A stretch of 64,000 bases of DNA, taken from the NCBI GenBank assembly GCA_937922045.1, contig CAKZXA010000068.1:1-64000 (forward strand). Reading direction: 5' to 3'. Under the pieces are notes generated by a model. The model did not search any database. It had not been told where the DNA came from and saw only the letters and a program-made list of their open reading frames with translations. Positions 16,488 to 25,168 of this stretch are shown here, piece after piece. Position 1 is the first letter of the stretch; every line of letters starts with the position of its first letter. The DNA comes from an uncultured Acidimicrobiales bacterium (GTDB taxonomy: Bacteria; Actinomycetota; Acidimicrobiia; Acidimicrobiales; SZUA-35). Both the position numbers and the translations under genes were made by a program.

Positions 16488-17930
16488 CTACGAGTCCTCG
16501 GCAGCGGGCAGCGGATCCAATAGCTTGCGAAGATCGTCCGACGACGAAATCGTCTTTTCGTTGACGTAGCGATCATGGTTCTGCTCGATCGACCGCAGTT
16601 CGTAGCGGTAGTTGATCATGATGCCGAGCCCGCGCTCCCAGCCGGTATCGGTGGGATTGGCGAGCCAGTTGAGCCGATCCGCCCTGGCGCCGTTGGAGAG
16701 GTGAAAATGAGTGACCGGATCGAGTGCTGTTGCCCGAGCCGCATGACGTTCGTTCAGCACGTACCGAGCGGCCAGTCGGAGCAGGGGCAGCTTGGCTGCT
16801 TGCAGCAGCGAGTGGTTGGCGGCCGGCAGTGGCCCGTCGACGAGATCGGCCAGAAGACTGTGGGCCGTGCCGGGAGCACCCGGCGCGAGGTGTTCAGACT
16901 CGCCGCCCTCAAGAACACGATCACCCGAAGCGAGTTGGGTCGACAGCCATGACCTGAAGCCAGGCAGCGGCGAGAGCGTTGCGAAGTTCTTGATGTTGGC
17001 CACCTCACCCGACAGATCCTCCACCACCGACTTGATGAGGAAATCGCCGAGCGACACACCAGCAAGACCACGGTGGCAGTTTGAAATCGAATAGAAGATG
17101 GCCGTGTCGGCGTCGTCTTCAGCCGTGGCCGGTTGTTCCATACCGTCGAGGTCGGTGGTGGCGGCGGTTAGAAAAGGGGTGACCGAGTCTGCCATGCCCC
17201 GGGTGAGAGCGACCTCGACGAAAATCAACGGGTCGTCCGGCATGCCCGGATGGACGAAGGCATAGCAGCGTCGATTGGGGCCGAGGCGGCGGCGGAGGTC
17301 GTCCCACGACTCAATGGCGTGGACAGCCTCGTACTCAATCAGTTTCTCGAGGAAGGAGGCGGGCGTGTCCCATGTGAGTTGTTCGAGACGCAGGAGACTG
17401 ACGTCGAACCACCGCTCGAGCACACGACGAAATTCCTCGTCGAGTTCGGTTAGCAGTGAGCTAGAACGTCGGTGAGCGATGAGGTGCTCACGCATCTCGA
17501 CCATGAAGGGAAGGCCACCGTCGATGCCGGCGAGGCGGCGCAAGAGATGCTCACGCCGGGGTCGCAGGGCGGTGCGCAACGCTGACTCCGCTCGACGACG
17601 GGTCTCGCTGTCAGACGCCTGGCGTACAGCGTCGATCGCCCGGTCGACACCGTCGTCGTCGTGCCCGTACTCGCCAGCTAGCAGTTCGAAGAACCGGCGG
17701 CGGCCCTTGTTGTTGAGGGTGGCGTAGGTGAGGCCGATAGATTTCGCTCGGCGGCGGGCCGCTACCTCGCCCCCTTTTGTTGCGATGGTCTCATCGAGCA
17801 GGACCCGCAAACGCTTCAGGTCGCCATCGGTCAAATCAGGCTTGACCGAGATGGCCTGGCCTGAAGTCGACGTGTCACGCCAGCGTCGAACACCCTGCAG
17901 CAGGCGGATCAGTCGAGCATTGGCCACCAT
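16488..17930 (-). CDS. Malonyl-CoA decarboxylase
   Basis: Converts malonyl-CoA to acetyl-CoA and CO2. A helical N-terminal domain (TYATLNNKGRRRFFELLAGE) precedes the GNAT-like catalytic domain with FYSISNCHRGLAGVSLGDFL, IKNFATLSPLPGFRSWL and THFHLSNGARADRLNWLAN, the last holding the conserved catalytic-type His and Asn-Gly. The track start at 18029 would overlap the upstream gene by 70 bp; ATG 17930 (MVANARLIRLLQG) leaves 480 residues, normal for bacterial MCD, and is preferred. It sits directly after a thioredoxin-like gene (29-bp gap). Its role is probably malonate turnover or control of malonyl-CoA. Confidence 0.9.
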   Translation of the reverse strand: MVANARLIRLLQGVRRWRDTSTSGQAISVKPDLTDGDLKRLRVLLDETIATKGGEVAARRRAKSIGLTYATLNNKGRRRFFELLAGEYGHDDDGVDRAIDAVRQASDSETRRRAESALRTALRPRREHLLRRLAGIDGGLPFMVEMREHLIAHRRSSSLLTELDEEFRRVLERWFDVSLLRLEQLTWDTPASFLEKLIEYEAVHAIESWDDLRRRLGPNRRCYAFVHPGMPDDPLIFVEVALTRGMADSVTPFLTAATTDLDGMEQPATAEDDADTAIFYSISNCHRGLAGVSLGDFLIKSVVEDLSGEVANIKNFATLSPLPGFRSWLSTQLASGDRVLEGGESEHLAPGAPGTAHSLLADLVDGPLPAANHSLLQAAKLPLLRLAARYVLNERHAARATALDPVTHFHLSNGARADRLNWLANPTDTGWERGLGIMINYRYELRSIEQNHDRYVNEKTISSSDDLRKLLDPLPAAEDS

Positions 17931-17959
17931 CGTTGCGCTGAACCCGTTTCGGTCTGTCG

Positions 17960-18442
17960 CTAGCCGCCGACCGGTGTGCCACGGTACGGCGTTGGATCTC
18001 CAGGGCGGGGGATTATTGGCCGGGTCCATTGCAGCTGCTTAGACAGCTGAACTGCAAGGTTTCGCCAATCGGTGGGTTCCCATCCGTCGACGACCTCGGT
18101 CCAACCATCGCCTCGCACATAGACGAGTGCAGGCATACGTTCGACACCGAAAGCGCTCACAACGTCGCGATCCGGATCGGGGAACACGAGATAGCGATCG
18201 GCCCATTCACCGAGGAACTGGCGGCAGCCTTCCTCTGATGTCGTTGCGACCCAGCCGACTCGAACATCGGCCGGCGCGTAATGATCGAGAAGACGACCCG
18301 CGGTTTCGAGAATCCACGAGCTTTCGTGGGTGTAGGGATCGATTGCGACAAGCAGCATCGGGTAGGACGTAAGCCAATCGCGCAGGGCGTAACCCTCGCC
18401 GCGGAGCGAGTCGAGTACTAGTTCGGCAGGTGCTTCGGCCAC
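17960..18442 (-). CDS. Thioredoxin-like protein lacking CxxC
   Basis: 160 residues with a thioredoxin-like layout: a strand then helix (MLLVAIDPYTHESSWILETAGRLL), DVRVGWVATTSEEG, and a cis-Pro-like RMPALVYVRGDGW. The usual CxxC position reads YTHESSW, so it is not a standard disulfide reductase. The single Cys is in EEGCRQFLG. It is upstream of malonyl-CoA decarboxylase on the same strand and likely cotranscribed. Function unknown; it may bind a protein partner or act as a one-Cys protein. Confidence 0.65.
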   Translation of the reverse strand: MAEAPAELVLDSLRGEGYALRDWLTSYPMLLVAIDPYTHESSWILETAGRLLDHYAPADVRVGWVATTSEEGCRQFLGEWADRYLVFPDPDRDVVSAFGVERMPALVYVRGDGWTEVVDGWEPTDWRNLAVQLSKQLQWTRPIIPRPGDPTPYRGTPVGG

Positions 18443-18591
18443 GGCCGCTCAAACTAGCGTATTTGCGGCCAGACTCCGAACTCTGAGCCAAACAACACAA
18501 GAACTTGTCACAAAATCAGCGCTCTCCAGCCGACTTCCTTGCTCGATCGCAGGGTGGTTCCGGCGTCTGGCTGTGCAACACTAGGACCATC

Positions 18592-19392
18592 ATGCATCCC
18601 ATCGAGCAGCTTCGATTCGTCGCCCGCGCAACCGGTGCCGATGCCGGCCTCCTGGTGCAAGAGGCGGCATCAGCCCTCACCGTCTTTCGATCAGATCCGG
18701 CCGCCCTGGTGGTTGCTTGCAAGAGACTTCTCGCCCGGCAACCGGCTGTCGGACCTTTGTGGTGGCTTACGACTCGGCTGGTCTTGGCCAGCGACGTGTC
18801 GCAGTCGGCACGCGAGGCAATCGCAGAGTTGGACGGAGACCCAACGAGCCGTGAGCTGGCCCATCTGATCCCCGACGGCGCCTCCATAGCCATCGCTGGC
18901 TGGCCGTCACAGACGGTGGAGGCCCTCGTGCGCCGCGGTGACGTCTCGGTGCTCGTGCTCGATGTCGAAGGCCAGGGCAGCGCTGTCGCCCGCCGGCTGG
19001 AGCGCGGCGGTGTCGAGGCCGAAGCGGTCGAAGGTGGGCGTATCGCTGGCGTCGTGGCTGAAAGCTCGCTCGTCATCGTGGAAGCAGCGGCCGCCGGTGA
19101 GGCAGCCTGCCTCGTCGACCCAGGAGCCGCTGGTCTGGCCGCCACCGCTCGTAGCCTCTCAACGCCGGTCTGGTTGGTCGCTGGTGTCGGCCGACGCATA
19201 GCCGAGCCCTACTGGCACGCTCTGGTCGAACAGGTGGTCGACCTGGAGCTGCCATCCTGGTTGCAGAATCAGGAGGTGCTGAGCTACGGACTCGTCGATC
19301 GAGTGCTGACGCCGTCGGGCCCGACATCCACCGAGGCATGGACGCCAACCGACCTCGCCTGTGCCTCAGAACTACTCGGTCGGCCCGTGTAA
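18592..19392 (+). CDS. eIF-2B alpha/beta/delta-like protein (NagB/RpiA fold)
   Basis: The track ORF starts at 18505, but ATG 18592 (MHPIEQLRFVARATG) after CTAGGACCATC begins the conserved part (266 residues). A helical N-terminal half (LLVQEAASALTVF, ALVVACKRLLARQP) precedes a Rossmann-like half with SIAIAGWPSQTVEALV, VLVLDVEGQGSAVARRL and TPVWLVAGVGRRI, reminiscent of translation initiation factor 2B / methylthioribose-1-phosphate isomerase relatives. Catalytic residues of the isomerases are not evident. Divergent from the thioredoxin-like gene. Confidence 0.55.
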   Translation: MHPIEQLRFVARATGADAGLLVQEAASALTVFRSDPAALVVACKRLLARQPAVGPLWWLTTRLVLASDVSQSAREAIAELDGDPTSRELAHLIPDGASIAIAGWPSQTVEALVRRGDVSVLVLDVEGQGSAVARRLERGGVEAEAVEGGRIAGVVAESSLVIVEAAAAGEAACLVDPGAAGLAATARSLSTPVWLVAGVGRRIAEPYWHALVEQVVDLELPSWLQNQEVLSYGLVDRVLTPSGPTSTEAWTPTDLACASELLGRPV

Positions 19393-19424
19393 AACTCGTT
19401 TGACCTATCAGCCCGTTGGGTGAA

Positions 19425-20336
19425 TCAGAAGGCGGCGAAGATCTCCTCGAAGGCCTTCATCTGACCGCCCGACGTCGAGGAGGGAACGAGGATCGGGGTA
19501 CCTACCCCAGCATCGACCCAGGCTTGCACACCTTCTGAGACCTCGCCGACCGATCCATACAGCGTGCAATCCGAAAGCCACCGATCGGACATGGCCTTCG
19601 TGAGCGCTTCGCTGTCCTTGGCCGCCAAGGCCGCCTCGGCCGCGGCCATCTCCTCTTCGTAGCCAGCATCCGACCAATAGTTGCGGTAGTTCGGCAACGC
19701 CACATAGCCGGTCAATGTCTTACGGTTTCGAGCTGCCCCAGCTTCACGGTCATCGTCGATCACGGTAGGAATCATGTTGCCGATGAAGAAGTCGTTGTCG
19801 GCCCCTGCGGTCTGAAGAACAGAGACGGAATGGGTCATGCGGCTACGAGCTGCGTTGGCCCACACGGCGCCTTCTGAAGTTTCGGCCGCGAGGTGCGCCA
19901 TCTTGTCTCGGAGGGTGGCCAAGGTAATCGGAGGCAGCGGGCCGACGGTTTCAGCGGCCTCGTGCATGGCCTCGACATAGGCGCGGGTGTCGGCCAGAGG
20001 CTTGCCGACCGAGACACCGAGCCGGTTGTGGACCGGGCCGTGCGTCACGCCGATACCCAGACGGAAGCGTTCGTTCGAGATCTCGTGAAGAAGGCTGGCC
20101 TGCATCGCCAGAGCCTGAGGATGCTGGAGATAGATCGGTTGAATCGCGGTGCCCAGCTCAAGTGTCGTTGTGGCCGTGGCCACGGCCAAGCACAGCCCCA
20201 TGGCGTCCCCAAAGCTTGGACAGTAGATACCGGAGAAGCCCGCTGCTTCGATCCGTTGAGCCAACTCAACGGTGTGATGGCGACGACCGGGCACCGCGGT
20301 GAGCGCAAGCGCCGGTAGGAGAGAAGCCGCCATCAT
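19425..20336 (-). CDS. LLM-class F420-dependent oxidoreductase
   Basis: 303 residues of the luciferase-like TIM-barrel family that uses coenzyme F420. Signatures are HHTVELAQRIEAAGFSGIYCPS at the start, LELGTAIQPIYLQHPQALAMQA and RFRLGIGVTHGPV, with the conserved barrel segment continuing through GPLPPITLATLRDKM. The start overlaps the stop of the upstream acyl-CoA dehydrogenase (ATGA), so the two are translationally coupled. The substrate is probably an acyl or alcohol compound of the same pathway, but this is inference. Confidence 0.85.
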   Translation of the reverse strand: MMAASLLPALALTAVPGRRHHTVELAQRIEAAGFSGIYCPSFGDAMGLCLAVATATTTLELGTAIQPIYLQHPQALAMQASLLHEISNERFRLGIGVTHGPVHNRLGVSVGKPLADTRAYVEAMHEAAETVGPLPPITLATLRDKMAHLAAETSEGAVWANAARSRMTHSVSVLQTAGADNDFFIGNMIPTVIDDDREAGAARNRKTLTGYVALPNYRNYWSDAGYEEEMAAAEAALAAKDSEALTKAMSDRWLSDCTLYGSVGEVSEGVQAWVDAGVGTPILVPSSTSGGQMKAFEEIFAAF

Positions 20337-21934
20337 GACACCTCATCGATGTTGCGAACCATGGAGCGTGCGATCACCTTGAGACAGAGGGTTTCGTCTG
20401 CGCCCTCGAAGATGGAAAGCACTCTCGCATCGACGAAGTAGCGGCTGACGTCGTATTCCTCGGCATAGCCCATACCGCCGTGAATCTGCATCGCTTCGCG
20501 CGTCACCCACTCGGCGGCCTTGCAGAGGTAGGCCTTTACCATCGATGCCTCCATCTGCCCCTCACCCTTTGCCATCATGCGGCCAACCGAATAGGCGAAT
20601 TGGCGACCGGCCTGAATGATGGCCGCCATGCGGGTCAGCTTGGCTCTGGTGAGTTGGTAGTCGGCGATGGCGACGCCGAAGACCTTGCGATCCTCGGCAT
20701 AGGCTTTAGCAGCCTCATAGGCGGCCTGCATGAGGCCGATCGCTCGGGCCGCTGTTTGCAGCCGCCCGTTCTCGAAGCCCGCCATCTGGTAGTAGAAACC
20801 GCGACCTTCACCTGCGGCGCCACCGATCAGGTTGTCGGCCGGAACAAACCAGTTGTCGAGAGCTAGTTCGTAGGAGTGCATCCCGCGATACCCAATGGTG
20901 TCGATCGGACGACCCTCCATCTTGCCGCCCTCATCTTGAGACAGCTCGAAGCCGTGACCGTCGCCTCGCTCCTTCGGCACGATGAAGATCGATAGACCCT
21001 TGTGCCCGAGGGAGCGATCAGGGCTTGTTCGGGCGAGCACCATGAGCACATCGGCTCGAGCCGCGAACGTGCACCAGGTCTTCACGCCGTTGAGCAGCCA
21101 GCCGCCTTCTGTCGGGGTAGCCATCACCTTGATGCCGGCCACATCCGAACCGAAGTCAGGTTCGGTAACAGCGACTGCGTTCATGATCTCGCCGGCCGCC
21201 AGCTTTGGCAGCCACGTTTGCTTCTGGTCTTCGGTGCCTCCGGCCTCGATGGCTCGGGCCAGAATCTCCGGTCGGGTGATGAGCGAACCGGCGGCCCCAA
21301 GCGACCCCCGAGACAGCTCTTCGGTTGCAATAATCATGCCGTAGTAGTCGGACTCGCCGCCGCCAGCGAAGCCCCCGTACTCCTCCGGTATCGAGAGGCC
21401 GAACAAGCCCATCTCGGCCAAACCCTCGATGAGCTCTTCGGGGATGTCCCCATTGCTGCGATGAATGTGTTCTGCCTTTGGCGAGATCTGCTCGTCGGTG
21501 AACCGACGGAAGGTGTCCTGCACCAGCTCGAAGTCTTGGTCGAGGTGTCGGGGCCCATCCTCATAGGCCAGATCGGCGAGGAGACCAGGATCCCGCCAGG
21601 TGGTGACGAAGCTGAGGGAGCTTGCCAAAGGGTCGCCTTGGACATTCCACAACGCCTCGCGGCCCCAGATCTTGGCTGCAAGGTCGGCGAGAACGTCAGC
21701 GACGAACACGCAGGTCAGCTTGGCTTCAACGTCGCCCTTGGCGCCGTAGTCGATCATCGATCGGGCGGTTTCGAGTGCGGCGGCGGCGTGGGCGAGGTCG
21801 TAGGCAAGAACCTGATCGACATCGATCGACCCTGCTTCTGCCAATTTCTTGGTGGCGCCTCGAACGACGGTGGATCCGGCTTCGATGGCCGAAGCAGCGA
21901 GCTGCAGGTCTGGTTCTGGCATGCTTGAGGACAT
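20333..21934 (-). CDS. Acyl-CoA dehydrogenase, methylsuccinyl-CoA dehydrogenase-like
   Basis: FAD enzyme of the acyl-CoA dehydrogenase family with an extra ~140-residue helical N-terminal domain (YDLAHAAAALETARSMIDYG), the layout of (2S)-methylsuccinyl-CoA dehydrogenase of the ethylmalonyl-CoA pathway. Core signatures include SIPEEYGGFAGG, AVTEPDFGSDVAGIKV, IDTIGYRGMHSYELALDN, ENGRLQTAARAIGLMQ and QIHGGMGYAEEYDVSRYF. The track ORF (22315) runs into mutY antisense; ATG 21934 (MSSSMPEPDLQL) gives 533 residues and a 28-bp gap to the divergent mutY. Family membership is sure; the exact substrate is a proposal. Confidence 0.75.
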   Translation of the reverse strand: MSSSMPEPDLQLAASAIEAGSTVVRGATKKLAEAGSIDVDQVLAYDLAHAAAALETARSMIDYGAKGDVEAKLTCVFVADVLADLAAKIWGREALWNVQGDPLASSLSFVTTWRDPGLLADLAYEDGPRHLDQDFELVQDTFRRFTDEQISPKAEHIHRSNGDIPEELIEGLAEMGLFGLSIPEEYGGFAGGGESDYYGMIIATEELSRGSLGAAGSLITRPEILARAIEAGGTEDQKQTWLPKLAAGEIMNAVAVTEPDFGSDVAGIKVMATPTEGGWLLNGVKTWCTFAARADVLMVLARTSPDRSLGHKGLSIFIVPKERGDGHGFELSQDEGGKMEGRPIDTIGYRGMHSYELALDNWFVPADNLIGGAAGEGRGFYYQMAGFENGRLQTAARAIGLMQAAYEAAKAYAEDRKVFGVAIADYQLTRAKLTRMAAIIQAGRQFAYSVGRMMAKGEGQMEASMVKAYLCKAAEWVTREAMQIHGGMGYAEEYDVSRYFVDARVLSIFEGADETLCLKVIARSMVRNIDEVS

Positions 21935-21962
21935 AGTTTCCCAGAATAGATCAGGACGTGTC

Positions 21963-22859
21963 GTGAGCAGCCAATTGGAGCCGCGCCAGGATTGGTGGAC
22001 CGAACTCTGCGGCGTCGACCTCGTCGACTGGTACAAGAGCCATGGCCGCGATCTGCCGTGGCGCCATAGCCGGGACCCGTGGGCGGTGCTGGTGGCCGAA
22101 GTCATGTTGCAGCAAACCCACGTCGACCGAGTGATGGCCCGGTGGGGTGGCTTCGTATCGGACCTTCCGGATGCTCGGACCTGTGCAGCCGCCGGCCGGG
22201 CTGAGATCGTGGCCCGTTGGCACGGTATGGGTTTCAATCGGCGGGCTGTCAATCTCCATCGGGCGGCCGAACAGATCGTGGCCGAGCACGGCGGCGCGGT
22301 CCCCGATGACCTCACCGCTCTACTCGCTCTGCCCGGTGTTGGGGCTTATACAGCCCGGGCCGTGCGCGTCTTCAGCTTTGAGCTGGTCGATGCCGTACTC
22401 GACACCAACGTGGCCAGGGTGCTTGCCCGCTCGGCTGGGGCCCGCCTGACGCAAGGGGCGGCCCAGGCCGCCGCCGACGCCATCGTCGACCGAGAACACC
22501 CATGGGCGTGGAACCAGGCGATGCTGGACGTGGGCGCCATGCATTGCCGCCCCAACCCCGAATGCGAAGGCTGCCCCTTCTTCGCCGTGTGCGCATGGGC
22601 TGGGTCCGGGTATGTCGAGCCCGACCCATCGATTCGGTCGGCTGGTGTTTCGGCCCCCCAGTCGCGTTTCGAAGGCTCGGACCGTCAAGGACGTGGTCGC
22701 CTCGTCGACGCCCTACGCAGAGGTCCGGTGGAGCCAGGCGATCTGGCTGCGGCTATGGGATGGCGTGATGATCCGGATCGAGCTCAACGGGTGGCTGGAC
22801 GCGTCATAGCTGACGGTCTGGCCACCCGACGCGACGATGGATCCTATGCGCTTGCCTGA
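21963..22859 (+). CDS. mutY: A/G-specific adenine glycosylase
   Basis: Removes adenine mispaired with 8-oxoguanine. GTG 21963 is chosen as start (298 residues); the track ORF starts further upstream inside the divergent dehydrogenase. Features in order: catalytic Glu in AEVMLQQTHVDRV, helix-hairpin-helix LPGVGAYTARAVRVF, catalytic Asp in AVLDTNVARVL, and the [4Fe-4S] ligands CRPNPECEGCPFFAVC (C-x6-C-x2-C-x5-C). The C-terminus is a short winged-helix-like segment rather than the MutT-like domain of E. coli MutY, as in other actinobacteria. The cluster would depend on the SUF system in this window. Confidence 0.93.
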   Translation: MSSQLEPRQDWWTELCGVDLVDWYKSHGRDLPWRHSRDPWAVLVAEVMLQQTHVDRVMARWGGFVSDLPDARTCAAAGRAEIVARWHGMGFNRRAVNLHRAAEQIVAEHGGAVPDDLTALLALPGVGAYTARAVRVFSFELVDAVLDTNVARVLARSAGARLTQGAAQAAADAIVDREHPWAWNQAMLDVGAMHCRPNPECEGCPFFAVCAWAGSGYVEPDPSIRSAGVSAPQSRFEGSDRQGRGRLVDALRRGPVEPGDLAAAMGWRDDPDRAQRVAGRVIADGLATRRDDGSYALA

Positions 22860-22881
22860 GGGGCCTTCGAGGCGTCAAGCC

Positions 22882-23439
22882 TTAGGCGGTGCCAGCCCCT
22901 ACCAGCCGGGCGACCAGAGCATCGAACGCCTCGTCGGCAATCGTCCGCATTTCCTCGTCGGTCCGATCCTGAATCGGATGTTGGACGAAGACGGAGTCCG
23001 GATGGAATCCGAGTGCGGTGCCCTGACGGTCGGCCGCGTCGACAAAGACATTGCTGGCCACAAAGACGGTGGGTACACCGCGACGCTCAAGATCGGTGCT
23101 GTCGTGCACACTGCACGACGTGCAACTACCTCAATCGGCTAACGCTTCGATGACGGCGTCGCAATTGGACGCGATCTCGTGGCGAAGGTCGACGGGTGCT
23201 GGTTTCGAGAAGGTCGGCTTCTGGTAGCGCTGAACGGTCGCTCCACTATCGGTCAGTCGCTGCTCAACCCTGTCGAGGAAGACGTCTCCGCGGGGCTTTG
23301 AAATATCGAGCAACCCGACCGTGAGGCCAGATAGGTTTGACGGTCGCTGAGACCTCGTCAAACGGTCGGCCGCTTTTCCGGCCGTCGGATCGAGCACGAT
23401 CATCGACGGTGTCGGTGAGGAAGAGGCTGGATTTGCCAT
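22882..23439 (-). CDS. UGSC-family selenoprotein (Sec at residue 103)
   Basis: Two track ORFs (23131-23439 and 22882-23109) are one gene interrupted by an in-frame TGA. From ATG 23439 (SD AAGGAG six bases upstream) the frame reads to VIEALAD, TGA, then GSCTSCSVHDSTDLERRGVP. UGSCTSCSVHD is the hallmark of the UGSC (seleno)protein family, with Sec or Cys at the first position. Total length is 185 residues. The N-terminal half (LSGLTVGLLDISKPRGDVFLD) and the TVFVASNVFV stretch match the family layout. A perfect 8-bp hairpin follows the TGA. It is cotranscribed with the thioredoxin-fused partner just upstream. Biochemical function is unknown; a redox role is inferred from the motif. Confidence 0.88.
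23101..23119 (-). promoter_or_regulatory. Predicted bacterial SECIS hairpin in UGSC gene
   Basis: On the minus strand GTCGTGCA-GTG-TGCACGAC forms a perfect 8-bp stem with a three-base loop beginning with G. The stem starts 11 nt, and the loop 19 nt, after the UGA. This placement and the G at the loop start match the known bacterial SECIS pattern recognised by SelB. It lies inside the coding frame, as such elements do in bacteria. Confidence 0.75.
23131..23133 (-). other. In-frame UGA, predicted selenocysteine codon (UGSC)
   Basis: TGA sits between GAT (Asp) and GGT-AGT-TGC (Gly-Ser-Cys), exactly at the U of the UGSC motif; the frame before and after it is open and conserved in character. Confidence 0.85.
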
Positions 23440-23475
23440 GCTGACTCCTTCAAATTGGTTCAGCTGCCGACAGAC

Positions 23476-24945
23476 TCAGTCGGCGAGTTCAACAGTAACC
23501 GGTTCGCTCCCTTTGGGTCCACCTAACCAACCGCCGAGGATTGCTGAGAACAGTCCAGCGTCGCCGCCAGCGTGGACTATCTGCAGGCCACCTGGGCGGA
23601 ATTTGGGTAGTTGGGTGCCGGCAAAATCTTGGGGTACGCCTTCGTCGATGCCGTCAACCCCGCGCAACAGTTCGTTGGCGTCGAGCGTCAACAACTGATC
23701 GAGTTCGGCTCGTAAACGCTGGCGATCCCATCCCGCTTCGCGGAAGATGCGCCCGTGTTCTGGAGAGACAACGAGCATGGCGTCGAAGCCGATGACGAGC
23801 TTGGGGTGCCCTGTTGAGCGCAGCGACTGGGCCATCGAGCGAACCAGCGATTCAGGCGAACGAGAGATCTGGTCGGTGACCGCGGTCGGACCATGGCCAG
23901 CGACGAGCGTGACTGCCGAGCGCCCGGGGGCGATGCCGCGCTCCACGGCCAACGGAGTGAAGGGGGAGTCATGCTCGCGCTCGGCGAAGCAGAAGCTGAG
24001 TTTGCCAGGCGAACCCATCATGCCCATGTCGATCTCGCCTGGGCGGCCGCCGCCGAGGTTGCGAACCACGAGCTGGAGGGCGCGACCGATGGTCATGTTG
24101 GCGCGGTTCCCCTGGCCGAACACGTTGTGGCCGGAGTTCATCCCGATGTGCTCTGCGATGGGTCCGTTCACGACAATGATCGGGCCGGAGAAATAGGTCG
24201 TGGCCAGGAGGCCGTGCATATTGAACTCGTCCGAGCACGCCGCCTCGACCGAGGCGAGAACGACGGGGAAGTATTCGGGTTTACAACCGGCCATTACCGC
24301 ATTGATAGCTACCTGCTCGACGGTGGCATCGGTTAGGTCTGGGGGGATAGAGGCGACGACGTCTTCGGGCGAGCGGTTTGTTCCCGCTAACATCGCCAGC
24401 ACCCTCGCCTCGGTGGGTGGCACGATCGGCAGGCCGTCGGTCCAGCCGCGATCGAAGGCGGCTTCGAATTCGTCCTCAAGCGAAGCGAACTCCACGCGCC
24501 GACTGTGTAGTCCGGCCCCGCCAAAGCGGGCTGCGAGTTCGTCGGTGAGCGATGGGTCGACCGAGAGCGAGCCGCATCCCGGACGATGCTCCGGAAGTTC
24601 GGCGCCGAGACTCGCCACCCCGGTGAACTGTTGCCACTGAGGCCGGGACCAGCCGACGATGCGCTCTTTCTCCTCACCGTTTTCGACTCGGATCAGGGTT
24701 GGCACCGTTTCGATGTCGTGATGCCAGGAGACAGACAGCGAGGTGTCATCGATGACAGCGTCAAGAGGAGGAAAGGCCGGATCATCTTGGGTGTAGATGG
24801 TGAGGCCGGTCTGTTCGCTAGCGAGGTCGGCCAGCACCGGCACGATGAGTTCACACGTTGCGCAATCCTTCTTGACGATGGCGGTAAGACCATCGGGTAG
24901 GAGCGGCGGTTGAGTGGCTGGGATCTCGGTCTTTGCTGACGTCAC
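23476..24945 (-). CDS. Thioredoxin-domain protein with UGSC-associated C-terminal domain
   Basis: 489 residues from GTG 24945, chosen because GGAGG lies five bases upstream; the track start at 25032 adds an Arg-rich leader. Residues ~10-120 form a thioredoxin-like domain with CxxC in IVKKDCATCELIVPVLADL and cis-Pro-like ETVPTLIRVENG. The long C-terminal domain (~160-480) has motifs of a family often found with UGSC proteins: GWTDGLPIVPPTEARVLAML, AINAVMAGCKPEYFPVV, GPIIVVNGPIAEHIGMNSG and NLGGGRPGEIDMGMMG. The stop is 39 bases before the UGSC start and in the same frame. It probably supplies or receives electrons for the UGSC active site. Reaction unknown. Confidence 0.75.
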   Translation of the reverse strand: MTSAKTEIPATQPPLLPDGLTAIVKKDCATCELIVPVLADLASEQTGLTIYTQDDPAFPPLDAVIDDTSLSVSWHHDIETVPTLIRVENGEEKERIVGWSRPQWQQFTGVASLGAELPEHRPGCGSLSVDPSLTDELAARFGGAGLHSRRVEFASLEDEFEAAFDRGWTDGLPIVPPTEARVLAMLAGTNRSPEDVVASIPPDLTDATVEQVAINAVMAGCKPEYFPVVLASVEAACSDEFNMHGLLATTYFSGPIIVVNGPIAEHIGMNSGHNVFGQGNRANMTIGRALQLVVRNLGGGRPGEIDMGMMGSPGKLSFCFAEREHDSPFTPLAVERGIAPGRSAVTLVAGHGPTAVTDQISRSPESLVRSMAQSLRSTGHPKLVIGFDAMLVVSPEHGRIFREAGWDRQRLRAELDQLLTLDANELLRGVDGIDEGVPQDFAGTQLPKFRPGGLQIVHAGGDAGLFSAILGGWLGGPKGSEPVTVELAD

Positions 24946-25136
24946 TGCTGCCTCCAGAAGCTGGTTCGGTGTTAACGCTACATCTCGGCGGGAGGCGGAT
25001 CGAATCTTTCGGCTGGAGCGGGGCCGGTGCAAGACAATCGCAACGAGGTCGGTGCACGAGGATGAGACCTTGGTCGCACGGCTCGATGCTGTTGGCAGGG
25101 GTCAAGTAGCATCGATAAGGGAACCAGACCAAGGCA

Positions 25137-25166
25137 GGCCTGAAACGGATTGGCCTGAAACGGATT
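25137..25166. repeat. 15-bp perfect tandem duplication
   Basis: GGCCTGAAACGGATT occurs twice head to tail, ending two bases before the ATG of the MBL hydrolase gene. One of several short tandem duplications in spacers of this window; here it lies in the ribosome-binding region. Confidence 0.9.
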
Positions 25167-25168
25167 GA

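Noticed and set aside
23476-23478. Third selenocysteine codon at the end of the thioredoxin-fused gene
   Set aside because: A strong SD and ATG for the UGSC gene follow within 39 bases, and no conserved motif surrounds this TGA; treated as a normal stop and kept only as a low-weight possibility.
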